Assembly (NCBI GenBank): GCA_035303945.1
Contig: DATGQZ010000020.1
Coordinates: 1 to 64,000 of the forward strand
Length of the DNA stretch: 64,000 nt
Origin: DATGMS01 sp035303945
GTDB lineage: Bacteria; Bacteroidota; Bacteroidia; Cytophagales; Cyclobacteriaceae
Direction: 5' to 3'
Numbering within the stretch: the first letter of the stretch is position 1; each line of letters opens with the position of its first letter. The translations under genes were made by a program, and so were the position numbers. This document shows, piece after piece, positions 26,504-34,585 of this stretch. The notes below the pieces were generated by a model that worked only from the letters and a program-made list of their open reading frames with translations, was not told the origin of the DNA and searched no databases.

Positions 26504-27969
26504 TGATTGTTCTTTATATTTCTGCCCTGGTCTTTGGTTTGGCCATGCTATTCATCTTGATGTATAGTTTAGCTCAGGCTCATCTGCTTTTACATTTTAT
26601 TCGAACACGCCATTCTTCTAATCCCCCAAAAGCCTTCTCACAAAATCAAGCCCTCCCAAAAGTGACGGTTCAGCTTCCTATCTTTAATGAACGGTATGTC
26701 GTGGACCGGTTGCTTGAGGCCGTTTTTGCGTTGAATTATCCATCTGATAAGTTACAGATACAAGTACTCGATGACAGTACGGATCTGACACAAGAGCTGC
26801 TCCTGAAAAAGATCCAGGCATACTCCCATCTAGATATACATTATCTGCATCGGCAAGAAAGGGTTGGTTATAAAGCAGGGGCTTTAAAGGAAGGATTGCC
26901 GCAGGCAAAAGGCGATTTCATTGCTATATTTGATGCGGATTTTGTACCTGATCCTGATTTTTTATTAAAGGTCTTACCGCATTTTGAAGACCCTAAGGTG
27001 GGAATGGTGCAGAGTCGTTGGACGCACCTCAATAGGGATTTTTCGGTATTCACCCAGCTTCAGGCTTTTGCGCTAGATGCCCATTTCTTAGTGGAGCAAA
27101 TCGGAAGAAATAACCAACATGCCTTTATGAACTTTAATGGGACCGGCGGTATATGGAGAAAGAGCTGCATTTTGGACGCAGGAAATTGGGAAGCGGATAC
27201 GCTTACGGAAGACTTGGATCTCAGTTATCGGGCTCAGGAAAGGGGCTGGAAGTTTGTTTATCGGCCAGACATAGCTTCTCCAGCTGAGCTCCCACCCGTA
27301 ATGAGTGCCATCAAAAGCCAACAATATCGCTGGACCAAGGGAGGCGCTGAATGCGCCAGAAAACACCTTTTAAGGGTGCTAAGAGGTAAATTTCCTTTTA
27401 GAATTAAATTTCATGCATTTGCCCATTTGCTGAACAGCGCAATATTTATAGCTGTTTTGCTGGCCAGCCTTAGCAGTATTCCTTTGTGGTGGGCCATGCA
27501 AGAAGGTCGGATGGGCCAAGGGTCTTTGAATGCAGGCACCTTGTTTTTTCTTGGTTTCCTTATCATTGCGCTGGTGTACCTGTTTTCTTTCTTTTATAGC
27601 AAAGACGGCTTTGGGTGGAGATCCATGCGGGTGGTTTGGCAATTACCGCTTTTTCTTTCTGTTTCTATGGGACTATCCTTGCACAATGGCATCGCCGTGG
27701 CAGAAGGCCTAGTAGGTAAGAAATCAGCATTTATCAGAACACCCAAATTTAACCTTGCGGGTAATAAGCAGCAGTGGAAGGACAATAGCTATCTCATTTT
27801 TAAAATGCCTTTTGTAACCTATTTTGAAGGACTGATGGCCTTATTGTTTTCTGGAATAGCCTCGGCAAGCCTGCTATTAGGCTTTTATCTGATGCTTCCT
27901 TTTCACCTGATGTTGGCTGTTGGCTATGGCACAGTGTTTTGTAGTTCCTACCAATCATACCGTCTATGA
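26503..27969 (+). CDS. Membrane family-2 glycosyltransferase (cellulose-synthase-like)
   Basis: 488 residues. An N-terminal transmembrane helix precedes the GT-A domain with DDSTD at 90-94, DADF at 144-147, TEDLDLSYR (D237 as catalytic base region) and QQYRW at 273-277, the D,D,D,QxxRW signature of processive or glycolipid-type synthases. Three or more C-terminal transmembrane helices follow, with the segment GWRSMRVVWQLPLFLSVSMG. Architecture matches bacterial glucosyl/glucomannan-type synthases and monoglycosyl-diacylglycerol synthases rather than cellulose synthase (no PilZ domain). It shares one base with the upstream 4Fe-4S gene and four with the downstream small protein gene, so translation is likely coupled. 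Confidence 0.9.
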   Translation: MIVLYISALVFGLAMLFILMYSLAQAHLLLHFIRTRHSSNPPKAFSQNQALPKVTVQLPIFNERYVVDRLLEAVFALNYPSDKLQIQVLDDSTDLTQELLLKKIQAYSHLDIHYLHRQERVGYKAGALKEGLPQAKGDFIAIFDADFVPDPDFLLKVLPHFEDPKVGMVQSRWTHLNRDFSVFTQLQAFALDAHFLVEQIGRNNQHAFMNFNGTGGIWRKSCILDAGNWEADTLTEDLDLSYRAQERGWKFVYRPDIASPAELPPVMSAIKSQQYRWTKGGAECARKHLLRVLRGKFPFRIKFHAFAHLLNSAIFIAVLLASLSSIPLWWAMQEGRMGQGSLNAGTLFFLGFLIIALVYLFSFFYSKDGFGWRSMRVVWQLPLFLSVSMGLSLHNGIAVAEGLVGKKSAFIRTPKFNLAGNKQQWKDNSYLIFKMPFVTYFEGLMALLFSGIASASLLLGFYLMLPFHLMLAVGYGTVFCSSYQSYRL

Positions 27970-28331
27970 AGCAAGCACCACCATCTTCATCGTACAAAGA
28001 ACTGGTCTTTGTGTATAACGCCAGATCCGGATTATTTAATCGGGCTGTGGATTTTGCTCATAAAATTATTTCTCCTGCAACTTATTCCTGTAGTTTGTGC
28101 AAACTAACACATGGCTTTATCGGCAAGCATCAGGAATGGGAAAACTTCATCAAGCAGCTGCCTTTTCCCGTAACATTCCTGTATAAAGATCAGACTGATT
28201 CGAAAGAGGAGGTACCGCATGTTTATCTAATGGAGGGGGGGCAGAAACGAATACTACTTAAGGCCACTGAACTTCACCAGCTTCCTTCTCTCTCAGCACT
28301 TATCAAGGTGATCCAGCAAAGGATCGAATGA
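27966..28331 (+). CDS. Small conserved-looking hypothetical protein of the redox/glycosyltransferase cluster
   Basis: 121 residues, cytoplasmic, no membrane helix. It contains YNARSGLFNRAVDFAHKIISPATYSCSLCKLTHG, in which a CxxC-like pair (C-S-L-C) follows a conserved-looking YNA.SG.FN start. The C-terminal part is alpha/beta (VPHVYLMEGGQKRILLKATELHQL). Homologues are sometimes labelled GTPase in Bacteroidota genomes, but no P-loop is present here and I do not accept that label. Its start overlaps the upstream glycosyltransferase stop by four bases (ATGA), arguing for co-translation and a role in the same pathway. Confidence 0.75.
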   Translation: MKQAPPSSSYKELVFVYNARSGLFNRAVDFAHKIISPATYSCSLCKLTHGFIGKHQEWENFIKQLPFPVTFLYKDQTDSKEEVPHVYLMEGGQKRILLKATELHQLPSLSALIKVIQQRIE

Positions 28332-28378
28332 GAGGTATAACCGGCAGTAGCCAAACTTTTTGAGGAAAAACCGTTTGT

Positions 28379-28739
28379 ATGAGCATGAGGTTGAAGGCCT
28401 TCATCATGTTTATCGGAGTATGTTTACAGCTGGAGGATATCCGGTCACAAACCATTCCACGATTGGGTGCTAACACTGCAGCAGGAGCTATTATCGCCCA
28501 CTCAACAGCGCTCAAACCCATCTCCCAATCCCATCCATTTGGGTTTACCGCTGCTTGGCAGAGGATGAACATCACTAAGCCCTATTGGAAGGTGTGCAAT
28601 TGCTTTTAGTACATGCCAAGATTTTACTGTAGGAGTTGGTCTGAAAGCCCATGGGTATGTGGCTGAAAATATCGATCTTGGATTAGGTTGGGACTTTGGA
28701 AGACAAAAAATTGGTGGGAGCAGAGATTGTTGGCAATAG
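28379..28739 (+). pseudogene. Decayed acyloxyacyl hydrolase (PagL-like) gene
   Basis: The frame from 28379 to 28609 encodes a signal-like start and a segment reading GAIIAHSTALKPISQSHPFG followed by WKVCNCF. That is the N-terminal pattern of Bacteroidota acyloxyacyl hydrolases (G.IIxHS..L..I...P.G..., W..CNC). It then stops at TAG 28607-28609. A second frame, shifted by one, continues from 28605 to TAG 28737-28739 with barrel-like alternation (FTVGVGLKAHGYVAENIDLGLGWDFG). The intact protein is about 300-380 residues, so a large internal portion is missing. The combination indicates a deletion plus frameshift. Intact versions would remove a secondary acyl chain from lipid A in the outer membrane. 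Confidence 0.5.
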
Positions 28740-28788
28740 ATGCTTAAATTGGTATTTGAAACAAATAGGCAACTGCTAATATATTCCT

Positions 28789-29484
28789 ATGCCTGACGGC
28801 CGGCCACTGATCGACGTGCTTATTCCCGCATATAATGAGCAAGATGCTATAGGAAAAGTGGTGGGAGAAATTCCTGATTTTGTGAGAAATATTGTCGTTG
28901 TAAACAACAATTCCACCGACCAAACCAAGCTAAGAGCGTCCAAGGCAGGGGCCATCGTAATCGATGAGCCGCAGAGAGGATATGGCATGGCATGCTTATC
29001 GGGCATAGCGTACATCAAAAGCTTGAAGGTGCCACCGGACATCTTGGTATTCCTTGATGGAGATTACAGTGACTATCCCGAGGAGATGGTACGCATTGTA
29101 AAGCCCATCCTAGAGGGGAAGGCGGATTTTGTGATTGGTTCAAGAACAAAGGGCAAAAGTGCGTCTGGCGCTATGACTTTTCAGCAGATATTCGGGAACA
29201 AGCTGGCTACTGCGCTCATGAAGTGGATCTATAAGGCAAGTTATTCTGATTTAGGCCCCTTCAGGGCTATTATTTGGGAGAAGCTACTTGCGCTGGATAT
29301 GAAGGACGAAAATTACGGTTGGACCATTGAGATGCAGATCAAGGCCGTTCAGCATAGGTTGAAAGTCCAGGAAGTCCCGGTAAATTACAAACAAAGAATC
29401 GGAACGTCCAAGATAAGTGGTACCGTCAAGGGCACGGTGATGGCCGGATATAAGATAATTTGGACGATTTTCAAATATTTTTGA
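28789..29484 (+). CDS. Family-2 glycosyltransferase, dolichyl/polyprenyl-phosphate sugar synthase type
   Basis: 231 residues, the catalytic-domain-only length of DPM1-like enzymes. Motifs: DVLIPAYNEQDAIGKVV near the start, VVVNNNSTDQT with the first acidic region, FLDGDYSDYPEEM as the DxD-like site, and FVIGSRTKGK. The C-terminal amphipathic end (KISGTVKGTVMAGYKIIWTIFKYF) could touch the membrane. DPM-like enzymes transfer a sugar from a nucleotide donor to polyprenyl phosphate, giving the donor used by GT-C/GT87-type membrane transferases, one of which is encoded 940 bases downstream. That link is an inference from the family pairings. Confidence 0.88.
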   Translation: MPDGRPLIDVLIPAYNEQDAIGKVVGEIPDFVRNIVVVNNNSTDQTKLRASKAGAIVIDEPQRGYGMACLSGIAYIKSLKVPPDILVFLDGDYSDYPEEMVRIVKPILEGKADFVIGSRTKGKSASGAMTFQQIFGNKLATALMKWIYKASYSDLGPFRAIIWEKLLALDMKDENYGWTIEMQIKAVQHRLKVQEVPVNYKQRIGTSKISGTVKGTVMAGYKIIWTIFKYF

Positions 29485-29539
29485 CGACTGTCAAGATTTC
29501 AAGCCTTAGCAACAACCATTCACTCTTTATTTTAAATTA

Positions 29540-30427
29540 ATGGACAAGCATAAAATAGTATTTCTTCTTTTTTCAATCATTATAGCCGCTTGTGGTCCGG
29601 AGCGTCGGGACGAAGTAGACTTTGACCAGTTTGCCAATTATTGGTTTCAAGGAAAAGCGGAAATCAGTAGCTATAGCCTCACGCAATACCGATACGGTGA
29701 GGCTAGAGAAGGAGAGGCGGTATTGGTCTTTGTAACAGAGGATTTTTCCCGTAAAAAGCAGGTCAAGCTAGATGATCCTAAAGCAGCGGGAAGGGATGCA
29801 TTAAAGGTGTTAAAGCTTAACAAAACCAAAGACTTTATTACCGGAATCTATCCTTATCATATGATGCTTTCGGTCTTCACCCCTGTCTATGACCCTCAGC
29901 ATGCAGTGAAGGTCAACGCCACCTCCCAAGAATGGTGCGGCCATACTTTTACCCAGATCAATCAAGGAGCCAACCAGTACAAGGGACAGGCTTTCTCCTA
30001 TTTTGAAAGTGAAGGGGATTATTCATTTTCAGTGAAGGGTTTTCCGGAGGACGACCTTTGGAATTTAATCCGCATCAACCCCAATCAAATTCCTAGGGGT
30101 AAGGTCACTTTGATTCCATCTTTGCTAAACCAAAGGCTTACGCATGAAAAGCTGGTAGAGCAGGAGGCGGAAATTACCATTGAAGACGCAGGAGAAAATT
30201 TCCAAGTGCTGAAGGTTGCTTATGTCCATGGTAAAAGAATTCTAAAGATCAGGTTCTACAACTATTTTCCTTTTGAAATAATAGGCTGGGAAGAAACACA
30301 GGTTTTTGATGATAATACGAGTCAAACTACCAGCGCAAGGCGCAAAGCCATGCTACAGACTGATTATTGGACCCAAAACAAATTGGGCGATGAATCTTTG
30401 CGGAGGCAACTAAAACTGGAGCAATGA
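29540..30427 (+). CDS. Lipoprotein of unknown function in the glycosyltransferase cluster
   Basis: 295 residues. The lipoprotein signal ends at C18 (IIIAAC). The mature part begins FDQFANYWFQGKAEISSY and carries a C-terminal region ending ARRKAMLQTDYWTQN. Bacteroidota homologues are frequently called septum formation inhibitor Maf, but none of the Maf nucleotide-pyrophosphatase motifs are present, so that name is not used. The protein probably faces the periplasm or outer membrane and is likely to act on, or be part of, the glycan made by this cluster. The downstream glycosyltransferase begins within its last codons (ATGA overlap, 30424). Confidence 0.8.
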   Translation: MDKHKIVFLLFSIIIAACGPERRDEVDFDQFANYWFQGKAEISSYSLTQYRYGEAREGEAVLVFVTEDFSRKKQVKLDDPKAAGRDALKVLKLNKTKDFITGIYPYHMMLSVFTPVYDPQHAVKVNATSQEWCGHTFTQINQGANQYKGQAFSYFESEGDYSFSVKGFPEDDLWNLIRINPNQIPRGKVTLIPSLLNQRLTHEKLVEQEAEITIEDAGENFQVLKVAYVHGKRILKIRFYNYFPFEIIGWEETQVFDDNTSQTTSARRKAMLQTDYWTQNKLGDESLRRQLKLEQ

Positions 30428-31752
30428 CATTGAGCAAGTTCGAAGGCTATAGCTACGCGGCGCTGTATATATTAGGCATTGCAATTCTAGGTTATTTTCT
30501 TCCCCGAACTGCCACTGTTCCGCTCTTCCTTGTTTATGGTAGTTGTTTTCTACTTTATTGGAGACTGTACCAGTTGAGTCTTAAGGGAGCGGATTGGAAG
30601 TTCTTGATTTTTTTGGCGATCCTTCTTCGCCTAATCCTGTTGCCCAGCGTTCCCGCGTGGTCAGAGGATTATGCACGCTTCCTGTGGGACGGGCATTTGG
30701 TTGTCCAGGGCTTGAACCCCTATATGCAAACACCCGAAGAAATAATGGCTACATTTGAACCCGAATTAGGGACGGTTGATTTATACCAGGTTATGAATTC
30801 ACCTCAGTACCATTCGGTATATCCGCCATTCAATCAACTTATTTTTGCCTTAGCGGCTGCCATCAGTAAGGGGGATCTACTTCTTGGCGTGATAGTGCTT
30901 CGTGTGATTCTGATTTGTTTTGAGTTGTTGGCCTTTTACCTGATTTACCTGTTGCTCTGCCATTACCGGCAACCTATTGAAAAGCTTTTAATATATGCGC
31001 TGAATCCGCTGGTAATCATGGAAATTGCTGGCAATTTGCACTTTGAGGGAATGCTGCTTTGCCTGTTGCTTGCAGCGGTTTATTTTCTAGTGTGTAAGCG
31101 ATATGCAGCCTCCGGCGCAGCCTTAGCCGCAGCTACAGCTATCAAGTTGAGTCCATTGATGCTTTTTCCGGCAATACTGCATCATGTATATAAAAAAGCT
31201 TTCTGGCAGTTTGCTGTCGCGGCGGCAGTTGTACTATTATGCTTTTTAGCTCCCTTGGCATACGCAGGGCCTGGATATTTTACTAGCTTAAGCTTGTATA
31301 GCGACATTTTTGAATTTAACGCATCTATTTATTACCTCCTCCGTGAAATAGGTTTTTGGACAGTAGGATATAATACCATTGCCATTTGGGGGCCCGCTTT
31401 AAAAGTTCTCGCACTTGTATTAATCCTTATCGCTTCCCTTTGGAAGTTCAAAAGCCGTGGGGTTATGTTGCCAGAAAGGCTGATCGTTATTTATTGGATC
31501 TATTTTTTACTCAACACGGTCGTGCATCCCTGGTACATTATACCGGCACTTGGTATCAGTCTTTTTACCAAAAGGCAAGGTTTTACGCTTTGGTCTTTTA
31601 CCATTGTTTTATCCTATCACGCTTACGGCCAGTATCCTTATACTGAATCCGGTTGGCATCCTTGGCTGGAATACGGTGTAGTTGCCTGGGCTTTATGGAA
31701 AGATTATATTGAGGGCAGGCAGGCAACAAATACTCACCAAGCTCTCCCATAG
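30424..31752 (+). CDS. Polytopic GT87/mannosyltransferase-like membrane glycosyltransferase
   Basis: 442 residues with about ten or more membrane helices. The luminal/periplasmic loop after the second or third helix contains the acidic motif WSEDYARFLWDGHLVVQGLNPY, typical of GT-C-fold transferases that use polyprenyl-phosphate sugar donors. A second conserved stretch, PQYHSVYPPFNQLIFALA, follows. It is the last gene of the plus-strand cluster and ends ten bases before the convergent amidohydrolase. Together with the DPM-like gene upstream it could form a donor/acceptor pair in the inner membrane. Confidence 0.82.
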   Translation: MTLSKFEGYSYAALYILGIAILGYFLPRTATVPLFLVYGSCFLLYWRLYQLSLKGADWKFLIFLAILLRLILLPSVPAWSEDYARFLWDGHLVVQGLNPYMQTPEEIMATFEPELGTVDLYQVMNSPQYHSVYPPFNQLIFALAAAISKGDLLLGVIVLRVILICFELLAFYLIYLLLCHYRQPIEKLLIYALNPLVIMEIAGNLHFEGMLLCLLLAAVYFLVCKRYAASGAALAAATAIKLSPLMLFPAILHHVYKKAFWQFAVAAAVVLLCFLAPLAYAGPGYFTSLSLYSDIFEFNASIYYLLREIGFWTVGYNTIAIWGPALKVLALVLILIASLWKFKSRGVMLPERLIVIYWIYFLLNTVVHPWYIIPALGISLFTKRQGFTLWSFTIVLSYHAYGQYPYTESGWHPWLEYGVVAWALWKDYIEGRQATNTHQALP

Positions 31753-31762
31753 CGCTCCGTCA

Positions 31763-32875
31763 TCACTTGTTGCGTTGAAGGATTTTTAGCGCATTGAGTC
31801 TATACACTTGCTCTAGCACCCGATCATCTAGCCCATAGCCATACAAGGCCCAGTGGTAGCTAAAGCGCGCATGGTCGTAAAAATGCTCATCTTCTGTTTC
31901 CATAATTCTAAAGGTGGTGCGGTACATATCTTCTTCCATGCCCATGTCCGTGCCGTATAACAGCCGGTCTGCATAGCGGTCATAGAACTTCTTGACAGTA
32001 CGGGGAATAGGTGCTGTTTCAGCAAACCTTGCGCTGATATCCGCATATAGGTTAGGATAACGGTCGAAAAGCTTGCCTAAAATGGAGAGATCATAGGATG
32101 AGTTGGCGTAATGGCAGGCAATAAAGGTAGTTTGAGGATTGTCTCTAACAGCATTTTCAAGTATTCGAATCATACCTGCGTGATCAACAATACCTTCTTG
32201 ATTATCAAGCCGCCACTTGAAGGCGTTCATCAAGCCATCATTGGTATGGTCCATTTTTTCGTACATCCATATCGGTTCCGCCACATGTATGCTGATAGGC
32301 ATACCCAGCTCTCCTGCCTTTTTGATCAGCGGCTTCATCCGTGGATCATCAATATGCATTCCAAAGGCTTTGGTCGGTCTGGAGTAAAACAGGCCTTTGC
32401 CCTTATCTCCCAATTCGCCTATACCTCTTGCGCCCACCTGAAAGCATCGCTCCAGTTCCTTTACCGCTTCCGGTCCAAATCCTGCCTCGTCATACCCTGT
32501 ATAATCAAAACCACAAAAAAGGATGAAGCGGCCAGGGTATTTGGAATAGGCTCGGTACAGAGAATCAAAGGCTGCGCCTGTTTCGTAGGTCATGACCACC
32601 GTTTTGTCGATTCCCATCTTATCCATCGTCTGTACCCATTGGGAGAGATCAGCTTCAGATCTTGCATAGGCATGAGAATGCATATCAATAACAGGGTATT
32701 TAGCTTTTTCTATCCAAGTGTCATTGTTTTTGAACAGGGATTGGGGACGGTAGTCCTTCAAAAGTAGTTGATCTGCATTGTCCTTTTGTCCCAAAGCCGG
32801 TGTGCTGAGGAGAGAAAAAAGACACCCGACCAAGACAGCAGCGCGCGTGATAAGACCAAGTGGATGAGGGTTCAT
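31763..32875 (-). CDS. Exported amidohydrolase-2 family metal-dependent hydrolase
   Basis: 370 residues with a Sec signal peptide cleaved near ALGQ (about residue 30). The TIM-barrel metal motif HSH is at 66-68 (IDMHSHAY), further ligands are likely in SIHVAE and ACHYAN, and the final Asp motif is LLYGTDMGM. The family (PF04909) includes decarboxylases, lactonases and other hydrolases with one divalent metal. The mature enzyme is expected in the periplasm. It is convergent to the glycosyltransferase cluster and divergent from the DUF5009 gene, so it looks like a single-gene unit. Confidence 0.88.
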   Translation of the reverse strand: MNPHPLGLITRAAVLVGCLFSLLSTPALGQKDNADQLLLKDYRPQSLFKNNDTWIEKAKYPVIDMHSHAYARSEADLSQWVQTMDKMGIDKTVVMTYETGAAFDSLYRAYSKYPGRFILFCGFDYTGYDEAGFGPEAVKELERCFQVGARGIGELGDKGKGLFYSRPTKAFGMHIDDPRMKPLIKKAGELGMPISIHVAEPIWMYEKMDHTNDGLMNAFKWRLDNQEGIVDHAGMIRILENAVRDNPQTTFIACHYANSSYDLSILGKLFDRYPNLYADISARFAETAPIPRTVKKFYDRYADRLLYGTDMGMEEDMYRTTFRIMETEDEHFYDHARFSYHWALYGYGLDDRVLEQVYRLNALKILQRNK

Positions 32876-32931
32876 AAATCGTTATTGATAATATTTTTAT
32901 TGCGATAGGTTTCGAAAATAAAATATATCAA

Positions 32932-32939
32932 TATATTTG
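32932..32939 (+). promoter_or_regulatory. Bacteroidota -7 box upstream of the DUF5009-type gene
   Basis: TATATTTG matches the phylum consensus TAnnTTTG exactly and lies 42 bases upstream of the ATG at 32981. A TTC (not TTG) 18 bases further upstream may serve as a weak -33 element. Assignment is by motif and position only. Confidence 0.4.
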
Positions 32940-32980
32940 GTTTTGTAAAAATAAAAACCACATAAACCTTACTTTTCTTT

Positions 32981-34078
32981 ATGACTGTTATAGAACCAGA
33001 GCTGAAATCGAATCGGCTGGTGTCTTTGGACGTGTATAGAGGGCTGACCATGTTTTTACTGGTTGCAGAGGCTGCTTTAGTGTACCGTGCACTTCATGGA
33101 ATATTTCCAGAATCCAAATTGATAGAACAATTCTTTCACCATCCCTGGAATGGCTTACGCTTTTGGGATTTGATCCAGCCCTTCTTCATGTTTATCGTCG
33201 GCGTGGCGATGCCCTTTTCACTAAGCAAGAGACTTTCCCAAAACGGAGAATATAGTAAGGTGTTCGGACATATCCTCAAACGGTGTTTTTTGTTGTTTCT
33301 CTTTGGTGTAGGCTTGCATTGTGTTTATGCCGGAAGATTGGTGTTTGAACTTTGGAATGTGTTGACGCAATTGTCTTTTACCATTCTTGTTACCTTTTTA
33401 ATCATCAACCTGCCGCTTCGCAGCCAGCTTTTTATTTCCCTGGGATTGCTTGTGTTGACGGAGATATTATATAGAGTCCACAATCCCGCCACCCCCTTTG
33501 TCAAAGGAGAAAATTTCGGATCCTGGATGGATATGATCTTGATGGGAAAAATTAATGGTGGAGGCTGGGTGGCCGTCAACTGTATTCCAACTGCGGCACA
33601 TACCATCTGGGGGGCTATGTGTGGCAAGATACTGCGCTCAGATCAAGTGTCAGGTAAGAAAATAAAAACGTTTTTGATGGCGGGAGGTATTGCGTTGGTG
33701 TTGGGTTATGGATTGGACTGGCTAGGTATCACGCCGATCATTAAACGCATAGCTACTACGTCTTTTACCTTCGCTTCGGGGGGTTGGGCTTTGGTGGCTT
33801 TGGCATTCTTTTATTGGCTGGTTGATGTCAAAAAGGTGCAAAGCTGGACACGGTTTTTCATCGTCGTGGGAATGAATTCTATCTTTATTTACCTCTTCGC
33901 AGAGGTGCTTGGCAAAGCTTGGTTGGTAGACTTTGTAAAAATTTTCAACTTCGGTTTTTTTGGTGCTTTAGGGCTAACGGAGTCTGCTTTAAACCTCCTC
34001 AATGCTTTGATCACCCTAGGCTGCATGTGGGGCCTGTGTTATTTCCTGTATAAAAAGAAGATATTCTTTAGGGTTTGA
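32981..34078 (+). CDS. DUF5009/HGSNAT-like membrane acyltransferase
   Basis: 365 residues, about ten membrane helices. The N-terminal motif RLVSLDVYRGLTMFLLVAEA and the histidine-containing HHPWNGLRFWDLIQPFFMFIVG loop are those of heparan-alpha-glucosaminide N-acetyltransferase-like proteins (also named DUF5009). The eukaryotic homologue acetylates terminal glucosamine using acetyl-CoA across the lysosomal membrane. In Bacteroidota such genes sit in polysaccharide loci and probably modify glycans in the periplasm. A second copy is at 53495-54613. It is followed after 42 bases by the DinB-like gene. Confidence 0.85.
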   Translation: MTVIEPELKSNRLVSLDVYRGLTMFLLVAEAALVYRALHGIFPESKLIEQFFHHPWNGLRFWDLIQPFFMFIVGVAMPFSLSKRLSQNGEYSKVFGHILKRCFLLFLFGVGLHCVYAGRLVFELWNVLTQLSFTILVTFLIINLPLRSQLFISLGLLVLTEILYRVHNPATPFVKGENFGSWMDMILMGKINGGGWVAVNCIPTAAHTIWGAMCGKILRSDQVSGKKIKTFLMAGGIALVLGYGLDWLGITPIIKRIATTSFTFASGGWALVALAFFYWLVDVKKVQSWTRFFIVVGMNSIFIYLFAEVLGKAWLVDFVKIFNFGFFGALGLTESALNLLNALITLGCMWGLCYFLYKKKIFFRV

Positions 34079-34120
34079 GAATTACCTAATATATTTGGTA
34101 ATTTGTGCGCTGCAACCAAC

Positions 34121-34573
34121 ATGTACCAGAAGATGTATGCATTTTTCAAGGAATTGTTCGAGTACAACCATGTGAGCAATCAAAAACTAATAGAGCGCCT
34201 TGCCGAAAACCGTTCTGCTCTTTCGGAAAGGGCTGTTCGATTGATAAGTCATATGTGCAACGCTCACCAAATATGGAATGCGCGTATATTAAAAGAAGCT
34301 GCCTTTCAGGTGTGGCAGCTTAATGAGTGGGAAGTACTTCCCTCCATTGATCTGGATAACTACAACAAGAGTGTAAAGATCCTCGAACAAGTGGATCTGA
34401 GGCAGGTGATCATGTATAGCACGTCATCTGGAGCAAGGTTTTCCAACAAAGTCAGCGATATCCTTTTTCATGTGATCAACCATTCCACCTACCATAGAGG
34501 CCAGTTGGCCATGGATATGAGGCGGTCAGGCCTTGAGCCCCTTAGTACTGATTACATTTTTTATAAAAGATAA
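34121..34573 (+). CDS. DinB-family protein
   Basis: 150 residues from the ATG at 34121 (the frame also opens at a TTG, 34103, giving 156; the ATG is preferred). The four-helix bundle of DinB proteins is indicated by histidines placed as in the metal-binding triad: H in EYNHVSN near residue 15, and H...H in ILFHVINHSTYHRGQ near the C-terminus. Family members are metal-dependent thiol transferases or nucleases-like proteins of stress responses; the role here is undefined. It ends twelve bases before the convergent GNAT gene, with no terminator seen. Confidence 0.85.
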   Translation: MYQKMYAFFKELFEYNHVSNQKLIERLAENRSALSERAVRLISHMCNAHQIWNARILKEAAFQVWQLNEWEVLPSIDLDNYNKSVKILEQVDLRQVIMYSTSSGARFSNKVSDILFHVINHSTYHRGQLAMDMRRSGLEPLSTDYIFYKR

Positions 34574-34585
34574 GCTTTCGAAAGG

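Noticed and set aside
27966..28331. GTPase label for the small protein
   Set aside because: No P-loop or other guanine-nucleotide motif is present in 121 residues.
29540..30427. Septum formation inhibitor Maf as the name of the lipoprotein
   Set aside because: No Maf nucleotide-binding motif; a lipoprotein signal is present instead.
34081..34120. Promoter TATATTTG at 34090-34097 for the DinB-like gene
   Set aside because: The -7 box is perfect, but the nearest TTTG lies only 12 bases upstream instead of about 19, so the promoter is not annotated.
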